Source: Dendrophyllia cribrosa
Taxonomy: Eukaryota > Cnidaria > Anthozoa > Scleractinia > Dendrophylliidae
Assembly (NCBI GenBank): GCA_024195265.1
Contig: JAJLRJ010000001.1
Location: 892,501 to 956,500, forward strand
Reading direction: 5' to 3'
Length of the DNA stretch: 64,000 nt
The translations under genes and the position numbers were made by a program. Positions 36,101 to 48,200 of the stretch are shown here, one piece after another (position 1 is the stretch's first letter; every line of letters begins with the position of its first letter). The notes beneath the pieces are model-generated. The model was not told the DNA's origin, did not search any database, and saw nothing but the letters and a program-made list of their open reading frames with translations.

Positions 36101-39100
36101 GCCCTTGGTCGTGCGCAAAAGAGAAGAGCTCTGGGGTCAAGAATGCCCTCAAATAACATATTGTTTTACTCTTTTTGAATAAGTACCACTTTTGAATAAG
36201 CACAAAAAGTGCTTTGAATAGGTACCATGTTGTCATTGTAGGTGTGGCTCTTATTCAGGGGCATCACTTACTTAAATTTGAAGGGGTCAGGGCATATCCA
36301 GCCTATGTTGCTTTTTGAGCGTTTTACTATTTTTTTCTCGCTCAGATTTGCCTAATTTTATCGACAATGAATAATATCACAAACCCTTGTCGAATTTGCA
36401 CTGATCCTATTAAGAAACTAGACTAATTTCACCTGAAAAAAAAAGCAGAGTTCTGGTCTTCTAGTGGTTGTTTACATTCAGAGCGTAATTTTGACGCCAT
36501 TACAGCAGATTGGCCGCGAGAATATGCGACCGCAATACTCCTGACCCGCGCCAACGACATGAACAAAAATACCATTATTTACGCGCGCCTGGTTCGTTAT
36601 CGATCGCGAGCTCGCTACGGCAAACACATCGTCTGTAGCGTGCGTATGAGCCAATATGTTTAAGGCCCGTCCGGTGATTGAAGGACATCATTAAGTCCGG
36701 AAATCCGTAAGTCTCTAGCACCTCTCAAAGAAACGAGTCGTGTTTCTTGCCTAAATCTCTATTTCACGCTCGAAGGTGAAAATAGACGTTGGTGGACAAG
36801 GCGAGCCGGCGGGAAAGTCAGGAATCACTTCGGATCAGAAAAGGGGCAGCGTTGTGAGTTGTGGGCCATTTCCCATCCCGTGCCGTAGTCGAAATGCCCG
36901 ATATCCGAAGTGCTTCGAGACTTATAATATTTTCCGTATTTCGTTTGGCGGACATTCCGTTTTCGTTTTCGCCATTGATATCCCGACATGCTTTGCGACA
37001 GTGGCAGATAGGTCGGCTTTGCGTGGTCCGCGGGAGATTGAAATACAGCGTTGGGCAGCTCAAAGTGAGTTCTTGCGGCCGGGTGAAATTCAGCAAGGCG
37101 GGCAAAGACTATGAGCCGGCAGCGGAGGACCGGGAGTGCTTCCTAAAGGAGGTCCGTAACGATAAGGGAGATGGCGCGAATCTAAGTGGCTGACTATCGG
37201 TGATAAAAATGAAGCGATTTTGAGGGAATGAACTTCGGGATTTATTTTTCTTGAGCGGGATTCAGCTGTACGGGCCCAAACTTGGCCATCTGAAGTGAAA
37301 AATCAGCGTAAAATCGAGAAATTCGGGTAAACCTTGGGATTCATTTTTTCGAGCGGGATTCAGCGGGAGACATGCAGATTTTATTATTTTTTTTTTGCAT
37401 ACGTTAATTCTCAAAAACGACGGAAAAAAACAACAGAAAAAAATCTAAACAATGTTTTGCAACGAATTTGTAGTTCACATGCCAAAAATGGACAAATCTG
37501 AGTGAGAAAAATAAAAAACGACCTCAAAAGCAACATAGGCTGGATATGCCCTGAGCCCTTCATTTGATGTTATTATTGTGATGTTTATTCAGGGGTGGCT
37601 CTTTTTCAAATAAATGTAGTAATGATATATTACATTATTACCCTGTTGATTAAACTGACATAACAAATTATCATTATTTTTTTTAATTTTAGCTGCCACC
37701 AGTATGAAATGGATTGAGGCTAAAATGAAAGTGAGAAAATAATCCTTCCATGTTCTTTACTTTTTGCAAAATTTACTCTTTGATTTCTTTGATTCATGTC
37801 CCATGCCTTCACACACTCTTGCAAAGGAAATGAATGCTATGCAGGATAATGTACGATCAGTTAAAATTCTGTTATTTTCTCTGCAGGAGCTGGGTATTTT
37901 AGACAATCCAAATTACAAGATTTGCTTTCTGATAGACAGTGGGGCCATGATCACTGTCCTGTCGTCAAAGTATGGTCTTATTGAGGTAATGTTCATCAGG
38001 CAACTAAGTCAGTTTTAAACCCCTGGCCAATAAGGCAGAGATAAGTTGATGCAAGTTATAGAAAATATGACAACTTGCTTACAAACTGCATTTGGTGCCC
38101 AGATAAACTCATAAGTACTTTTGCAAGTTGATCCCAAGTTGAAAAAAAGCCATTCTGGAAATGGAGTTATTCACAGGTATTCCAATGCAGGGGTCAATTC
38201 AATAAAACTTTTACAAGTGTAATTTACAAGTGTAGCTATTGTTTTCAACCCCTGAAACAATGGCTACACTTGTAAAGTTTTATTGAATTGACCCCTGGAT
38301 CACACACTGTTCATACCAAAGATAAATGACACTGAGAGCAGCTTGCATTGGGTGCATGCCAAATGTGTGTGAATTTGAGGTCAGTCCAAGTGGACACAAG
38401 TCATTGCAGGTAGATGCAAGTAATGGCCAAGTACAGTTGCATTTATTGCAATTTTCAACTTGCTTCTAATTGCATCGATTTGGGGCTCAATATTTTGTTA
38501 CATGTTTCTTATATCAAGGTCTCATATTTTTCTTTTTTTGTTGCAGACCAAACCACTTGGTGTTATCTGGGGAAAATTTGAGGAATACAACAGTAAAAAT
38601 ACTATTATGTTTGATGATCTTAGAAGGAACTTTCTTATGAATCCACAAAATGGTCTGAAGGTAACATCAACTTTCTTAAAGTATAGAACTTTGGCATCAG
38701 TAGACTTGCATCAAAATGCAATCATCCTAAATTAAAATTCACATGACAAACAAATCAAGTTTGATTGGACTTTGAATTTACAGCTGTAAAGGCACAAATC
38801 TGGATTTAAATTTGATATGCTTAATCCATCCAATGTGCAGATTCTATGCATGTTCTTGGATTTTAGGAAGGGGTTAGTGTGCTCCTCAGTCCTGCAAATA
38901 TTATAACAAAAACTAAATAAATATTAATAGGTTAATTATAGGAGTAAACTATACGTTATTGCACAATTATTTTGCATAATTTTTTCTTGATCAGAAAAAT
39001 ATTTTCATTAAACGGTTTTCTTTTAGATCAGACCTTTTCGAGAAGCCCACAAAAATAGACACAGAGACAAGGAGCTATTGAAACTGACCAAGTATTTAAA

Positions 39101-39691
39101 AAAGATTGCTGAGCTAGATGATTTAAGCTATTTAAATCACAAACACTGGGAAAGGTATGTACACATACTATAATTATTTATACAGTATAAAACACAATCA
39201 GTATAATTATAGCTCATTCCGAGTTGCTCTTAGCCTGATCCTTTTCACACCGAGGCCAAGTGCAAAACCATTCATATGAAAATGAGTGTTCTTTCCACAT
39301 GCAAAAAAAAACTTATATCCATATGGTTTTGCACTTGGCCTCGGTTTGAAAAGGAGGCTAAGAGCAACTCGGAAATGGGCAATTCTTGTTAGCACGCATG
39401 GTTAAGTTTTCTTAGGGTTTCAATAATTTAACAATTTGACATGCATTTGCTTTGATATTAAAAATGAAAATGTAGATGAAGAAAAAAAATGCTTATAAAA
39501 TATTTATTCAATGCGTAACATACTCAATATCATTTTAGTGAGAATATTTTGCATCAGAATGTGATCGAAATGTTGGAAGCTACATGTAACATTCTTAAAT
39601 ACCAGAATACACGTCTTTTATTTTGATTCCTTTAACTGTAGCCAAAATAATAATAAAAGTTATGTTGCTCTTTTGCAGCTACAAGCCATAA
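33160..39691 (+). CDS. UBLCP1: Ubiquitin-like domain-containing CTD phosphatase 1, 10 exons
   Basis: Exons: 33160-33334, 33658-33749, 34044-34135, 34736-34851, 35700-35798, 37693-37730, 37887-37985, 38547-38660, 39027-39154, 39679-39691. GT/AG borders and phases agree and total 321 residues (human 318). The protein has an N-terminal ubiquitin-like domain (about 10-88, containing [20 protein letters not shown] and [14 protein letters not shown]), which in the family binds the proteasome. A HAD/FCP-type phosphatase domain follows, with the DxDxT nucleophile motif [13 protein letters not shown] (D152, D154). Later landmarks: [58 protein letters not shown]. The family dephosphorylates nuclear proteasome subunits. 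It ends ESYKP, shorter than the human tail. Intron 5 holds a 1.28-kb TIR element. Confidence 0.96.
35041..35216. mobile_element. Palindromic MITE in UBLCP1 intron 4
   Basis: Left end TACTGTTGAACCTCTCTACA, right end in inverse (AGTAGAGGTTCTACTGTA). Internal GTTGTAGAGAGGTGG blocks lie in both orientations. It is related to the CAGTCAAACC family at 5491. Confidence 0.75.
35506..35679. repeat. Dispersed repeat, copy 2
   Basis: Matches 13037-13220 in the same orientation. It ends 20 bp before the UBLCP1 exon 5 acceptor, so the T-rich part of that acceptor lies next to transposed sequence. Confidence 0.8.
36280..37561. mobile_element. TIR element, 1.28 kb, in UBLCP1 intron 5
   Basis: Inverted ends of about 70 bp beginning GAAGGGGTCAGGGCATATCC (right-end variant GAAGGGCTCAGGG), flanked by ATTT (36276-36279 and 37562-37565). 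The interior is GC-rich compared with the surroundings. It repeats a GAGCGGGATTCAGC block and has overlapping open frames on both strands (36776-37193) with no motif I know. It is inserted in a MITE related to the one at 6291: GTTATTCAGGGG-like sequence lies on both sides. Confidence 0.75.
38188..38297. mobile_element. Palindromic MITE in UBLCP1 intron 7
   Basis: CAGGGGTCAATTCAATAAAA arms with TTTACAAGTGTAGC blocks, repeated in inverse. Related GAATTGACCC sequence occurs near 8665. Confidence 0.8.
39217..39373. mobile_element. Palindromic MITE in UBLCP1 intron 9
   Basis: Arms TTCCGAGTTGCTCTTAGCC and GAGGCCAAGTGCAAAACCAT are mirrored in inverse around a centre near 39300. Confidence 0.8.
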
Positions 39692-40008
39692 ATTTACATG
39701 GAAATATTAAATGTTTGGCATTACAGTGATATAAGAAGCACTAACAGCAAGGCCAATACGTTTCAATGGAAGATTTAAAGAATTTCAGTGAAGTATATGT
39801 AGGCGACACTGAGTCACACAAGTGAGGACCGTGTTTCTGTTAAATGGAGCTGTAGAGAAAAGGTTTATGAACCAAGCTGCTGTGTCTCCTTAGTTGTTAG
39901 CATGGTCGGTCAGAGCTTTGCATGTACATTTGTCTCTCACAATGCAGATGTTTAGCCTCATAGAAGCTTTTTGAATGGGAATTTTAGAAGTTTATATTGT
40001 AACATGTA

Positions 40009-40014
40009 AATAAA
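40009..40014 (+). terminator. Poly(A) signal for UBLCP1
   Basis: AATAAA about 320 bp after the stop codon. It is the first canonical signal I noticed downstream. Confidence 0.5.
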
Positions 40015-40161
40015 AGACAGTATTGTATTTACATATTTTGAGCACTGTAGTTTAATGGCACGGATGGGGAAGTCAAGCAGGAGTCACTGATATTTTCTAT
40101 CGAAGACTGCCAATCACCTGACTAGTACCAAGGGGGTAGAGTGCAGAAAACAGGGAGCAAT

Positions 40162-40286
40162 ATGGATGAGTCAATTCCAGCAGTGCCCAACCCCCCACCC
40201 ACACCATTTACACATGTTGCTATCCCGGGGTGGGGCATGAGTGAATCTAGCTTGGGGATGGGCACTGCTGGAATTGACTCATCCAT
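40162..40286. mobile_element. Palindromic MITE between UBLCP1 and SMIM12
   Basis: Arms ATGGATGAGTCAATTCCAGC / AGTGCCC are repeated in inverse, with a C-rich loop. They create mirror-image frames on both strands, which are not genes. Confidence 0.8.
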
Positions 40287-40782
40287 TATGGAAAAAAGCA
40301 AAACAACAAGGCACATGATAACAAGGCAGAGCTTGAACTGTTTTGCTTATTGTTTCCTGCCCTTGTGTCTGACCCAAGCACAGGCTAAAAATGATGGTAC
40401 CAAGATGCTGGTTTAAAAATATTATTAAAGCATCCAGAGGACATCATGCAAGTGACTTCTATTTCACAAGTTATTTTAAAGTACAAATATTGAACCACTA
40501 ATTGGCTGCTTAGCAGTGATGTGCGAACTTTTTATTTTACAATATGTCAGGAATATGTGTGCAGTGGTGCCAAGGGTTGCCTCATCTAGTGAGCTGAATT
40601 TCTTATGTAGAATCCTCACCCTAGGCAGGTTCAGAGAAAAACATGGCCAACAAACATTCACAGCCAACCTACATGTACAAGGTCTTGTTCATCTCTCATT
40701 CTACACCAGACAGTACCAAATTATCAGATGTCTCTGAGTTTTCAACTCTGTTATGTCTGTCGATCGATCGAACGAAGCAGGG

Positions 40783-41112
40783 TCACGACTGCTTGTTCGG
40801 ATCACCCGAAGTTTCTCCGAGCTCAAGCGATCGTCCCGTAAAACCAGTCTTGTATCCTTGATTTCTTTCGAACATAGTCGTCGGAATTCCTTCCTTGTAC
40901 TTTAAGTTCTGCACTTTCGTAGGATCTTCCAGGGCATCAAGCTGTCTCAATGTTCGTTCTTCTAGAGTGCTGGGTTTTTCCTTGGCCCATTTGTCGTTTT
41001 TCCTGACTCGAGTTTCGATGAAATAGCCGACACTTCCCACCACCACTGCAACCGGCAGAACGATATAAGGGGCATAACGCCGGGCTGTACCCATTATCAA
41101 AGGCCAAGCCAT
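40783..41112 (-). CDS. SMIM12: SMIM12-like small integral membrane protein, copy 1
   Basis: A 109-residue frame starts MAWPLIMGTARRYAPYIV. A single hydrophobic segment (about 12-33, YAPYIVLPVAVVVGSVGYFI) is followed by a charged tail (RVRKNDKWAKEKPSTLEE) and a conserved end (NQGYKTGFTG). Layout and the RTYAPYxxxPVAxVVGxVGY core match animal SMIM12 (C1orf212), a single-pass protein of unknown function (92 residues in human). The start is the ATG just before the conserved WP; upstream codons are not ATG. No intron is visible. It is about 90% identical by eye to copy 2. Confidence 0.85.
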   Translation of the reverse strand: MAWPLIMGTARRYAPYIVLPVAVVVGSVGYFIETRVRKNDKWAKEKPSTLEERTLRQLDALEDPTKVQNLKYKEGIPTTMFERNQGYKTGFTGRSLELGETSGDPNKQS

Positions 41113-41357
41113 CGTCAAAACAGGAGAGGAAGATTTCCTCGAGGCCAGAAGAATGATATTTTATGGCAAAATCTATATTACGTGCAGTGTTGCAACTCGT
41201 GAAAACCCACGGACTTCTTAGAGACTTGGGAACCACTCTCTAGTTTCTAGTCTTCCTCTTTTTTTTTGGCAACAATTAACCAATAAATCAAAAAGGCGGT
41301 CAACTCAATACAGAAATTTTAAACTAACAACTCAATACAGAATTGAATTTGGCACAT

Positions 41358-41496
41358 CCTCGGTGTAAGAACCTGTGAAACTCATGAGTGACATAAAACA
41401 AAGAAAACAAAACGCATAAAACAATAGAGTCGACTGGGAATGCAACACTACAAAGGTAAAAAACAAAGGAAAAAGTCACAGGTTCTTACACCGAGG
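41358..41496. mobile_element. Inverted-repeat element between SMIM12 copies
   Basis: CCTCGGTGTAAGAACCTGTG at the left is matched in inverse at the right (TCACAGGTTCTTACACCGAGG), about 20 bp exact. The AT-rich interior shows no frame. It lies in the spacer between the duplicated genes. Confidence 0.75.
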
Positions 41497-41631
41497 TAAA
41501 CTCCTAACTTTTCAGGAACTTCATCGTCTCGATCTGTTTATCAAAATCCATTAAACACCCCAAAAAATGCCACTACCCTCGAATAATTGCAATTAATTTC
41601 CACAAACGTCCACTGTAAACGAGTATTTTGT

Positions 41632-41964
41632 TCAAGATTGAGTGTTCGTTTCACCACCAGACGTTTCTCCGAGCTCAAGCGATCGACCCGTAAAACCAGT
41701 CTTATATCCTTGATTTCTGTCAAACATAGTCGTTGGAATTCCTTCCTTGTACTTTAAACTCTGCACCTTCGTGGGATCCTCCAGCCCGTCAAGTTGCCTC
41801 AAAGTTCGTTCTTCTAGAGTGCTGGGTTTTTCTTTTGCCCATTTGTCGCCATTTCTAATTCGAGTTTCGATGAAATAGCCAACGCTCCCCACCACCACTG
41901 CAACCGGCAAAACGACGTAAGGGGCATAAACTCGTGCCGCACTCATTATCAAAGGCCAAACCAT
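41632..41964 (-). CDS. SMIM12: SMIM12-like small integral membrane protein, copy 2
   Basis: A 110-residue frame starts MVWPLIMSAARVYAPYVV, has the same membrane segment and charged tail as copy 1, and ends GETSGGETNTQS. The frame stays open upstream to about 42129, but without an ATG, so the extension is read as 5' UTR. Nucleotide similarity to copy 1 continues a little upstream of the start. This copy lies head-to-head with B3GAT, so it is probably the parental, promoter-linked copy. That last point is inference. Confidence 0.87.
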   Translation of the reverse strand: MVWPLIMSAARVYAPYVVLPVAVVVGSVGYFIETRIRNGDKWAKEKPSTLEERTLRQLDGLEDPTKVQSLKYKEGIPTTMFDRNQGYKTGFTGRSLELGETSGGETNTQS

Positions 41965-42202
41965 CGTTAACAGTGCGGAAAACCTATCCTTGAGGCCAGA
42001 AAAAACGATATTTTCTGTGCAAAATTTGTGATATCTCGTGAAACTCAAGAAAGTGAGAGGCGTTGGGACCAACTTGCTTCGAGTCTTACTCGGATTTGTT
42101 GACGGCCTGGTGAAAAACGCAGGATCCAATATGGCGGACGACTGGTTGTTTCAATATTTATTGATTCACGATCTTGTTTGGTAGCTAACTGCGCACTTAA
42201 CT
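41965..42202. promoter_or_regulatory. Shared 5' region between SMIM12 copy 2 and B3GAT
   Basis: The divergent start codons are 238 bp apart. The region contains an AATATGGCGGACG block, a CCAT/ATGG core resembling YY1-type sites found in compact metazoan promoters. No TATA box is evident. Confidence 0.5.
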
Positions 42203-45200
42203 ATGGTGAGAACCAGGATAATCAGCCCTACGAATCTTCTGATTCTTTCAATTCTCCTTACTTTTCTTGGATTGATGTGGATGGCGAATCAATGTAGTAA
42301 AGGTAAACTTCATGACTTTCGCGAGTGACGTGTCACATATATTGATCGCTGCTCGCGCGCAAATTATTTTTAAACTTATTTGAAGAGCCGTTGAACTGGG
42401 TTTTTAACAAATGATTGGTTTTAAAAGATCGATAATGTAGTGACTGAAGTTTCATACTGCTTATACATATTCAGGTGGGGGGGGGGGGGGGGGGGGGGGG
42501 GGGGACATGATTGTAAATTCGTGCCCCTATTATTTAGCTTCAGTAATGTACCAGTCAAATCTAAGAGTGCCCATTTCCCCCCCTCAGGCACACCCCGGGC
42601 ATTTGACGAGAGGTTAGCTCTGCATAATGGGGCATTTGACGCGAAACGAGGCCCAACGGGGCAGGCATTTGACTGCGGTCGCAAGGTAAAGGATTTCGTA
42701 ATCCATTCTTTTCCGGTAGTTTCCACATGGTTTGGCTTTTGTGTCTGTTGACTCGGTTGACCTCTTTCGTTATAAATATTCATTATTCTGGAGTTCAGAT
42801 GCCTTTGTTTAAAGTGTGGAGCAGAAGGTGTTTTAGCAGAAAACTATTCCGAGCTCGTATCGAAAGGTAAAGTAATTTTAGTCATATTTTATAATATTCC
42901 GTCGCCATGAGTGGATGGCGTGACCGCATGATTCCTTGAATTTGCTCGATTTATCTTTCATCGTGATTCCTAATAAAGCAGAGCTAATATGGGCGAAAGC
43001 TACATGAACACTAAAAAGCATACATTGGCTTTCAATATTCGTTTTGTTGGCGCACTTGGATTTGAGTGGTACATACATGTAAATGCATATAAATATTTGT
43101 TCTTCCCTAGAGCAATCATGGTCTGGAATGGCCTTCCGTTTTGAGTGGTACATGCATCATCTGTCAACGTTTTAAAAGCTAGGATTGTGCTTAATTAGTG
43201 TTATTTTATTAGCTTCCTGTTCTTATCAGCTGCTGTAGTTTGTTATTCTAGTCTATAGTATATTCAGTTCAATGTAAATTGTATTTGCTTAGCTTGCCGT
43301 TGACCAGCCATTGCCAGATTAGCGTATAAATGGAAATTATCTCAATTAAAGTAAAGTTAAAATTTTAAAATTACTATCTCCTGCCAAAGAGTTGTTCATG
43401 GCACATATGAAAAGGAAGGGGATCGATTTTGTAAATGTCAGTTTGGTTTGTTGATTATCATCCTAGTTGCAAGACAAGCTCCTTGCTAAATTGAAAGTGT
43501 TTATTTTAAATGAAATAAGCTTAAACCTGCTTCAAGCCAGAGTCATTCTATTGCCATACCAAGCTGGCTTGACTGTAAAAATGTTGTACTACTCTTGTTT
43601 GGAACAACATAGTTTGCTGTCTGGTACATGGCAAGAGAGCAATGTTATGCCATGCTGTAAAACAATGCAATTTCGCTTTAGTTCAGACTCGATGTCAGAA
43701 TCATAGAGGTCTTGCATGTACATTTTTGTTTTGGCCTAAGAATAAGCTAGTAATTAGACTAGTGTTTGTTCTGTCTTTGTGACTGTTACATTACCTTTTT
43801 CCCTCATAGATTCAATCACCACAAATGATATGGTAAAAAGAGTTAATTTTGTCCATCAAAGTTTGGAAAAGAGAGAACTTTTTCTACATGAAAAAGAAGA
43901 GGAAATCAATAGGAAACTGAAACTCCTTGGTATTAGAAAGTTTGACAGCCTTTATGGCAAAGATGTTAGTGAAATGCCGACAATTTACTTTATTACTCCC
44001 ACCTACAAAAGACTTACACAAAAAGCTGACTTGACAAGATTATCACAAACATTGTTGCATGTACCTACACTTCACTGGATATTAGTTGAAGACTCCAACC
44101 AGAAAACAGATCTTGTAAGTCGCTTCTTAGCAAACTGTGGAGTAACATATTCTCATCTGGCTGTCAGAACTCCTAAAGAACTCATAACAAAAGAAGGTGA
44201 CCCTAGATGGTTGAAAGCAAGAGGGGTGGAACAGAGAAACTTGGGCCTTACGTGGATAAGAAATAATTTTAAAGGTGGTACCAGAGGTGTTGTTTATTTT
44301 GGAGATGATGACAATACTTATGATTTGAGAATATTTGAGCAGGTGAGCAGCTCTCTATTTTGCAATAGTTATTACAGTTTGTGTGTACAAGTAACAGTTA
44401 TCACATGATTTCATAGCTTGAATAAATAATCAACAACAATCTTTTTATTGACTCATACTTAGAATTATTACAAGAGAAGTATTTATATACATTACAAATT
44501 AATTAAAGAAGATGACAAGGAGAGGTATTAATCATTTGAAGCCTAGAGACTAAAGGAACTTTTACTAAAGAGTACGTTTTCCATATTGAAATTACCTTTT
44601 TCATATTCATTTGAAATTATTTAGCCTAAAAATAATATTGCACTTACTTTTGTTTTAAAATTGCTGCATGGAATGACCACTGACACAAACCAGCCTTCAA
44701 TACATGTCAACTGCATAATTTTATTTACAATTATTTATAGAATATTTAGTAAAATGCCTAGATCAGTAACGAGTTGCATAAAACGTGATGCTGGGTTCAT
44801 CTGCAGCCCAGCCAAGCTTAGACTGCAAGCAGTTGCTTAATTTTCTTTTAGTTAGATGAGTCAGTGAGCATGGGTGCATCACTCAACTAACTGAAAGAAA
44901 AATAAGAGACTGCTTGCAGTCTAAAGTCAAACTGTTTATGTCAATATTTACAGCTGCCCTTTCCCTTCTCCATTATTTTTCTTTAAAGGGGCATTGTCAT
45001 GCAGATTTTGCTGTGTTTTGGTCAAAATACACTAAATATATGACAAAGTACCTTTGCTCAAACATAAAATTGCTTTTAGAACACCAAGAAGATTATAGCA
45101 AGTGATTTTATCAAGGAAGAACAAACCATAATAAGTTATTTTGCGATTTTTCCGATTGGCCAATTTTTTCAAGTTGTAATTCATTTCCATCCTGGCCATC

Positions 45201-48200
45201 CAAAGTCAAAGATAGCAAATACTAGTTTCTGTGCACTGGTAGTGTATTTGTTAACAAAACTGGGTCGTTATTTTAAACAAATATGTTTCTTTGGCTTTTC
45301 AAAGTGATACTAAAAATAGGTGACATAGCCCCTTTAAAGTAAGAGGCAGTAAACAGTACATGATAGGTTAAGTTGGCAGTCCATTTATTATAATCTGCTA
45401 AGTATAAAGTTTGATGTTGTTATCAACTTCTAGAAAATGTTTTGAAAATGACGCCATGTTTTCTGAACTGTAGATGCGTTACACAAAGAAAATCTCTGTT
45501 TGGCCAGTTGGTCTGGTGGGAGGATTAAAATGGGAGGGACCAATCTGTAAAGATGGCTCTGTAATCAAGTTTTACACCCTCTGGAAACCTGAACGTCCCA
45601 TGCCTTTGGACATGGCAGGATTTGCCATTAATGTTAAGCTCATTGTTGATAATCCAGATGTGGTAATGGATACATTTTCAAGTAGAGGCTATCTGGAGTC
45701 CTCTATTGTAAGCAGACTGGCAACAAGAGAAGAGTTTGAACCTCTGGCAAATAACTGTAAACAGGTATTGCATTTGTGTTGTCTTTTTACTTGAACGATT
45801 TTCAATTGAGTGTCGAAAGTGTAATAGACCATAAGACCGATTAGAGAGCTTTAGTTTAATCCAGCATGAGCTTACAATATGGCTGACTCACATGGTTCCA
45901 AAGACAACAAACCTAAGGCCTGATGGGTAATGTACCATCATGCCTTGCGAGACAAGATGGCTCACACGCTTTTCTTTTAAAACAACAACAACAAAAAAAC
46001 ATATAGTCTCTACGAATACAATCATGATAAAGTCAATAATCTGATTAAGTCCAGGACCCCATTCTCAAGGATTTCAATACTTATAGTTCATTCTCGAAAC
46101 TTATAATCACTGTAAATTCATAATTAAAATAAAATTAATAATCTGATAAAGTCCATGACCCAATCGCAGGGGTCTCTTAGTTTCTTCAGTCAGTAAACTA
46201 TAAAGAGATGACTCCCGTGGAACTGTGCCAGTCTACAGTAAAGGGTACTGTTCACCTGTAAGAAAACAATTCAGCTTAAGTAACGAGCAGGACGTCGAAT
46301 TACTCGGCCACTCCGGGTGACAGTTTGACTGGCGGGTGAACTGGATGGTGTTGGAATGAGAGGGGAAATTGGTGAGGAGAGTGTAGGTAGCTGTTGAGTG
46401 GGGCATGGTGACGAATGAGGCATAAGTGTTGGGGTTTCACATGCCGGAGGTGGTGTTGCTGGAGCTCCAGACGAAGGTGCAGGCATTGACGATGAGCTGG
46501 CTGCTGGTCTTGGTTGGACATGAAGGGGTGGGACACTGGCTGTTAGTGCATTTGGACGAAGTTTGTCCGGGAGAGTTGGTGCAGCTTTTGGATCAAGTGA
46601 GGTGACACTGGTGCGAGAAGGAGCAGGCTGTATCTGAACTCGATTTCGTCTAATTTGTCTGGTTCCGGTCTGGATTATGTAGGAACGTGGGCCAGCGGAA
46701 CCAACTATTTCTCCAGGGATCCAGGCCTCAGCTGATGAAGTTGGTGGCGGCTTGGCATAGACATAGCTTCCAGGTGGCAGATTAGGAAGCGGTGGTCCTG
46801 CACGCTTGTCATACGCTCTTTTTTGTTGAGATTTGCGGTGAATGTGTTCGGTCACCACAGTGTCACGTGGGGGAGTGCTGGGCTCCAAAGAGGTGGGAGG
46901 CTGTGGGAGATCACTGCGAAGTGTACGTCCAAACTACCGTTGAGCTGGGGAGAAGGTGTGTCCAGCGGGTGGGGTGTTGCGTACAGATAGTAGTGCTAAG
47001 TCCACATCTTCGGCAGTGAGGAGAATGTGCTTAGCAGATTTGACTGCTGCTTCTGCTCTGCCATTGGATTGAGACCAATAAGGAGAAGAGGTAATGTGTT
47101 GGAACTTGTACTTCTTGGAAAACACTTTGAATGCATCAGAGGTGAATTGAGTTCCGTTGTCCGTTATGAGTGTATGGGGAACTCCATGTCGACTGAAGTG
47201 TTGCTTGGTGGCTTGGATCACGGCTGAGGATTGGATATTGGGAAGCAGATCAAGTTCATAATAGTCACTGTAATGATCGACTGTAACTAAGTAGGCCCTG
47301 CCACTGAGTTCAAACAGGTCTTGAGATACCAGTTGCCAAGGTAGAGTTGGCACTGGGTAAGGCTGCAGTGGTTCTCGGGGATGTTGGTGAGTGTACTGAG
47401 CACAAGTGACGCAACCTCTGCACATGTCTGTGATCTGGCTGTTGAGGCATGGCCAGAACACACAGTTACGAGCATGGCGGAGAGTGAATTCTGAGCCGCG
47501 GTGAGCTGCATGAAGTTTGTGAAGCATGATTGGACGGAGAGAAGAGGGGATAATGACACGATCCTGTTTGAACAGAAGTCCTTCATGTACAGTGAGTTCA
47601 TGGCGGACAGGCCAATATGGGTGTGCAAGGACAGGTGTCGCAGTTTTGTCACAAGGCCACCCTGACTCAACAAGAGAGCGTAGTACTATCTGTTCCAGAT
47701 CGGTGCTTGATGTGGTTCTAATCTCCTGAAGGGTGGCATCTTGAAAACCAGAGAGTTCTGGATTTTCGGTTTCAAACTCCACACGGTAAACTAGCTCATC
47801 GTGGACTTGTTTGTGTGATGTCTGGGACACAGGCGCACGAGAAAGAGTGTCGGCAATGTGAAGTGATGACCCCATGTGATACTCTACGCGAAACGAGAAG
47901 CGTTGAAGGGCGAGCATCATGCTTTGTAGACGGCGAGGAGCAGAGGCCAGAGGCCAGAGGCCGTTTGAAAATGGTGTCAAGAGGTTTATGGTCGCTGTGG
48001 ACAGTCACATCCGCCTTACCAAAGAGGAGTTGGTCAAACTTGTGAAATGCATGTACAATGGCGAGTGTTTCCTTTTCAATTTGGGCATAGCGCTGTTCAG
48101 TCGGGGTGAGCGAGCTAGAACTGTAGGCAACTGGCTGCCACTGTAGGTTAGCTGAGTCGCTGGGGGCAGTGGCAGGCTGAAGCAGTGTTGCGCCAAGACC

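Noticed and set aside
36776..37193. Two overlapping ~110-codon plus frames and one minus frame
   Set aside because: All lie inside a GC-rich TIR element in an intron; openness reflects composition, with no domain recognised.
41965..42129. N-terminal extension of SMIM12 copy 2 (frame open to 42129)
   Set aside because: No ATG in the extension, and copy 1 starts at the matching internal ATG.
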